7,272 bases of DNA from CAYLZN01 sp964387935 (GTDB taxonomy: Bacteria; Acidobacteriota; Vicinamibacteria; Vicinamibacterales; JAFNAJ01). The stretch lies in contig CAYLZN010000300.1 of assembly GCA_964387935.1 (NCBI GenBank), positions 1-7,272 on the forward strand, in the 5' to 3' direction. The translations under genes were made by a program, and so were the position numbers. A model generated the notes under the pieces. The model had not been told where the DNA came from. It ran no database searches and saw nothing but the letters and a program-made list of their open reading frames with translations. Shown in pieces: positions 6,361-7,272 of this stretch (positions within the stretch are counted from its first letter, which is position 1; each line of letters begins with the position of its first letter).

Positions 6361-7272
6361 ATGCTGGAACAGACGACCACGAGACACAACCATCTGATCG
6401 ACCCCGTGCTCCATGTGTGGGGCTGGGAGATCCCTGTCTACCTGTTCCTCGGCGGGCTCGTCGCAGGCATGATGATCCTCACCGGCTACTACCAGCTCAC
6501 GAGACCCGCGAGACGGATGTCCTGCGTCTGTGCGCGGCTGCCCGTCATCGGCCTGGTGCTGCTGTCGCTCGGCATGGTCGCGCTGTTCCTGGACCTCGAG
6601 CACAAGCTCTACACCTGGCGCCTCTACACCACGTTCGAGCCGACGTCGGTGATGTCCTGGGGCACGTGGATCCTGATCCTCGTCTACCCCGTGCTGATGG
6701 CGAGCGTCTTCGTCCGGCCGCCGGACCTGCTGGCCGCATTCGTCCCGGCGCTGGATCGGTCGGAGGCGTGGTTCGAACGTCGTTCCCATGTGACGCGCCT
6801 GGTGGCGGCAGCCAACATCGGCCTCGGCATCGCGCTGGGCATCTACACCGGCATCCTGCTCAGCACGCTGGGCGCGCGGCCTTTGTGGAGCAGCAGCCTG
6901 CTGGGCCCGCTATTCCTCTTCTCGGGCCTCTCCGCAGCCGCGGCCTTCGTGCACTTCGTGACCGGCGACCCCGTCGAACGACGGCAGATGGAAGTGGCCG
7001 ACACCGCGTTCCTGGCCATCGAACTCTCACTGGTGCTGCTCTTCGTGATCGGCCTCGCGACCTCGACCCAGGCTCACGCGCAGGCGGCGAGCCTGCTGCT
7101 CGGCGGGTCCTATACCGCGACATTCTGGGTGCTCGTCGTCCTGCTGGGCATCGTCGTCCCCATGGTGATCCAGTTTCTCGTCGTGATCCGCCGCGTCGGC
7201 CACGCGCCCATCGCACCGCTCCTGGTGCTGATGGGTGGCCTGGCGTTGCGCGTCGTGATCGTCAGTGCGGGC
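6361..7272 (+). CDS. nrfD: NrfD/PsrC-family molybdoenzyme membrane anchor subunit, 3' end cut by window edge
   Basis: The frame runs from an ATG at 6361 to the window edge (304 residues). It is strongly hydrophobic, with about eight membrane segments by eye near residues 22-43, 59-79, 98-118, 146-169, 180-200, 213-235, 253-275 and 283-302, as in PsrC. WGWEIPVYLFLGGLVAG (20-36) is the typical N-terminal NrfD segment. The DLEHK...TSVMSWGTW region (78-103) is the conserved second block. The subunit anchors the A and B subunits and exchanges electrons with the quinone pool; it has no haem-ligand pattern of cytochrome b type. The visible end LRVVIVSAG resembles the last conserved stretch of the family, so probably only a few residues are missing. 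GAGGG lies 5 bases upstream; an in-frame GTG two codons earlier is an alternative start. Confidence 0.92.
   Translation, partial: MLEQTTTRHNHLIDPVLHVWGWEIPVYLFLGGLVAGMMILTGYYQLTRPARRMSCVCARLPVIGLVLLSLGMVALFLDLEHKLYTWRLYTTFEPTSVMSWGTWILILVYPVLMASVFVRPPDLLAAFVPALDRSEAWFERRSHVTRLVAAANIGLGIALGIYTGILLSTLGARPLWSSSLLGPLFLFSGLSAAAAFVHFVTGDPVERRQMEVADTAFLAIELSLVLLFVIGLATSTQAHAQAASLLLGGSYTATFWVLVVLLGIVVPMVIQFLVVIRRVGHAPIAPLLVLMGGLALRVVIVSAG

Noticed and set aside
5749..6789. A 346-codon minus-strand frame opposite the iron-sulfur and membrane subunit genes
   Set aside because: It covers two genes with clear cysteine and membrane patterns; its product is rich in His, Arg and Asp with no recognisable domain.

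Overview
The window is a G+C-rich bacterial stretch (about two thirds G+C by eye) holding two divergent gene blocks separated by a 210-base intergenic region. The composition, the large secreted Asp-box (sortilin/VPS10-like) beta-propeller protein and the style of the molybdoenzyme operon would suit an Acidobacteriota lineage such as Vicinamibacteria. That placement is an inference: the window carries no rRNA or other phylogenetic marker.

Left block (minus strand, read from 3365 down to 1): three tightly packed genes. They encode a DapA/N-acetylneuraminate-lyase superfamily (class I aldolase fold) enzyme, a divergent short-chain dehydrogenase/reductase (SDR), and the N-terminal 560 residues of an exported beta-propeller protein with repeated Asp-boxes. 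The first pair overlaps by 16 bases and the second by 1 base, so the three are almost certainly one translationally coupled operon. Both enzymes have lost textbook catalytic residues of their families (Tyr to Gln and Arg to Met in the aldolase; Tyr and Lys to Ser and Arg in the SDR). Their reactions should therefore not be copied from the family names.

Middle (3366-3575): the divergent control region. It holds an imperfect 24-base inverted repeat around a 31-base loop, resembling a small palindromic mobile or REP-like element. Next to it is a perfect 14-base palindrome, and just before the right-hand operon lies a weak -24-like box.

Right block (plus strand, 3576 to the end): a three-gene complex iron-sulfur molybdoenzyme operon of the polysulfide/thiosulfate reductase type. 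It encodes a Tat-exported catalytic subunit with an N-terminal [4Fe-4S] site and a probable Cys ligand to molybdenum, a four-cluster ferredoxin-like electron-transfer subunit without its own signal peptide, and an NrfD/PsrC membrane subunit cut by the window edge very near its expected C-terminus. Together they should form a membrane-bound enzyme exchanging electrons between the quinone pool and a periplasmic substrate, probably a sulfur compound. The exact substrate and direction cannot be read from the sequence.

I saw no tRNA, rRNA, CRISPR array, complete transposase gene or clear intrinsic terminator. The window looks like conventional metabolic DNA. The most noteworthy points are the two enzymes with altered active sites in a coupled operon with a secreted propeller, and the palindromic structure between the two operons.
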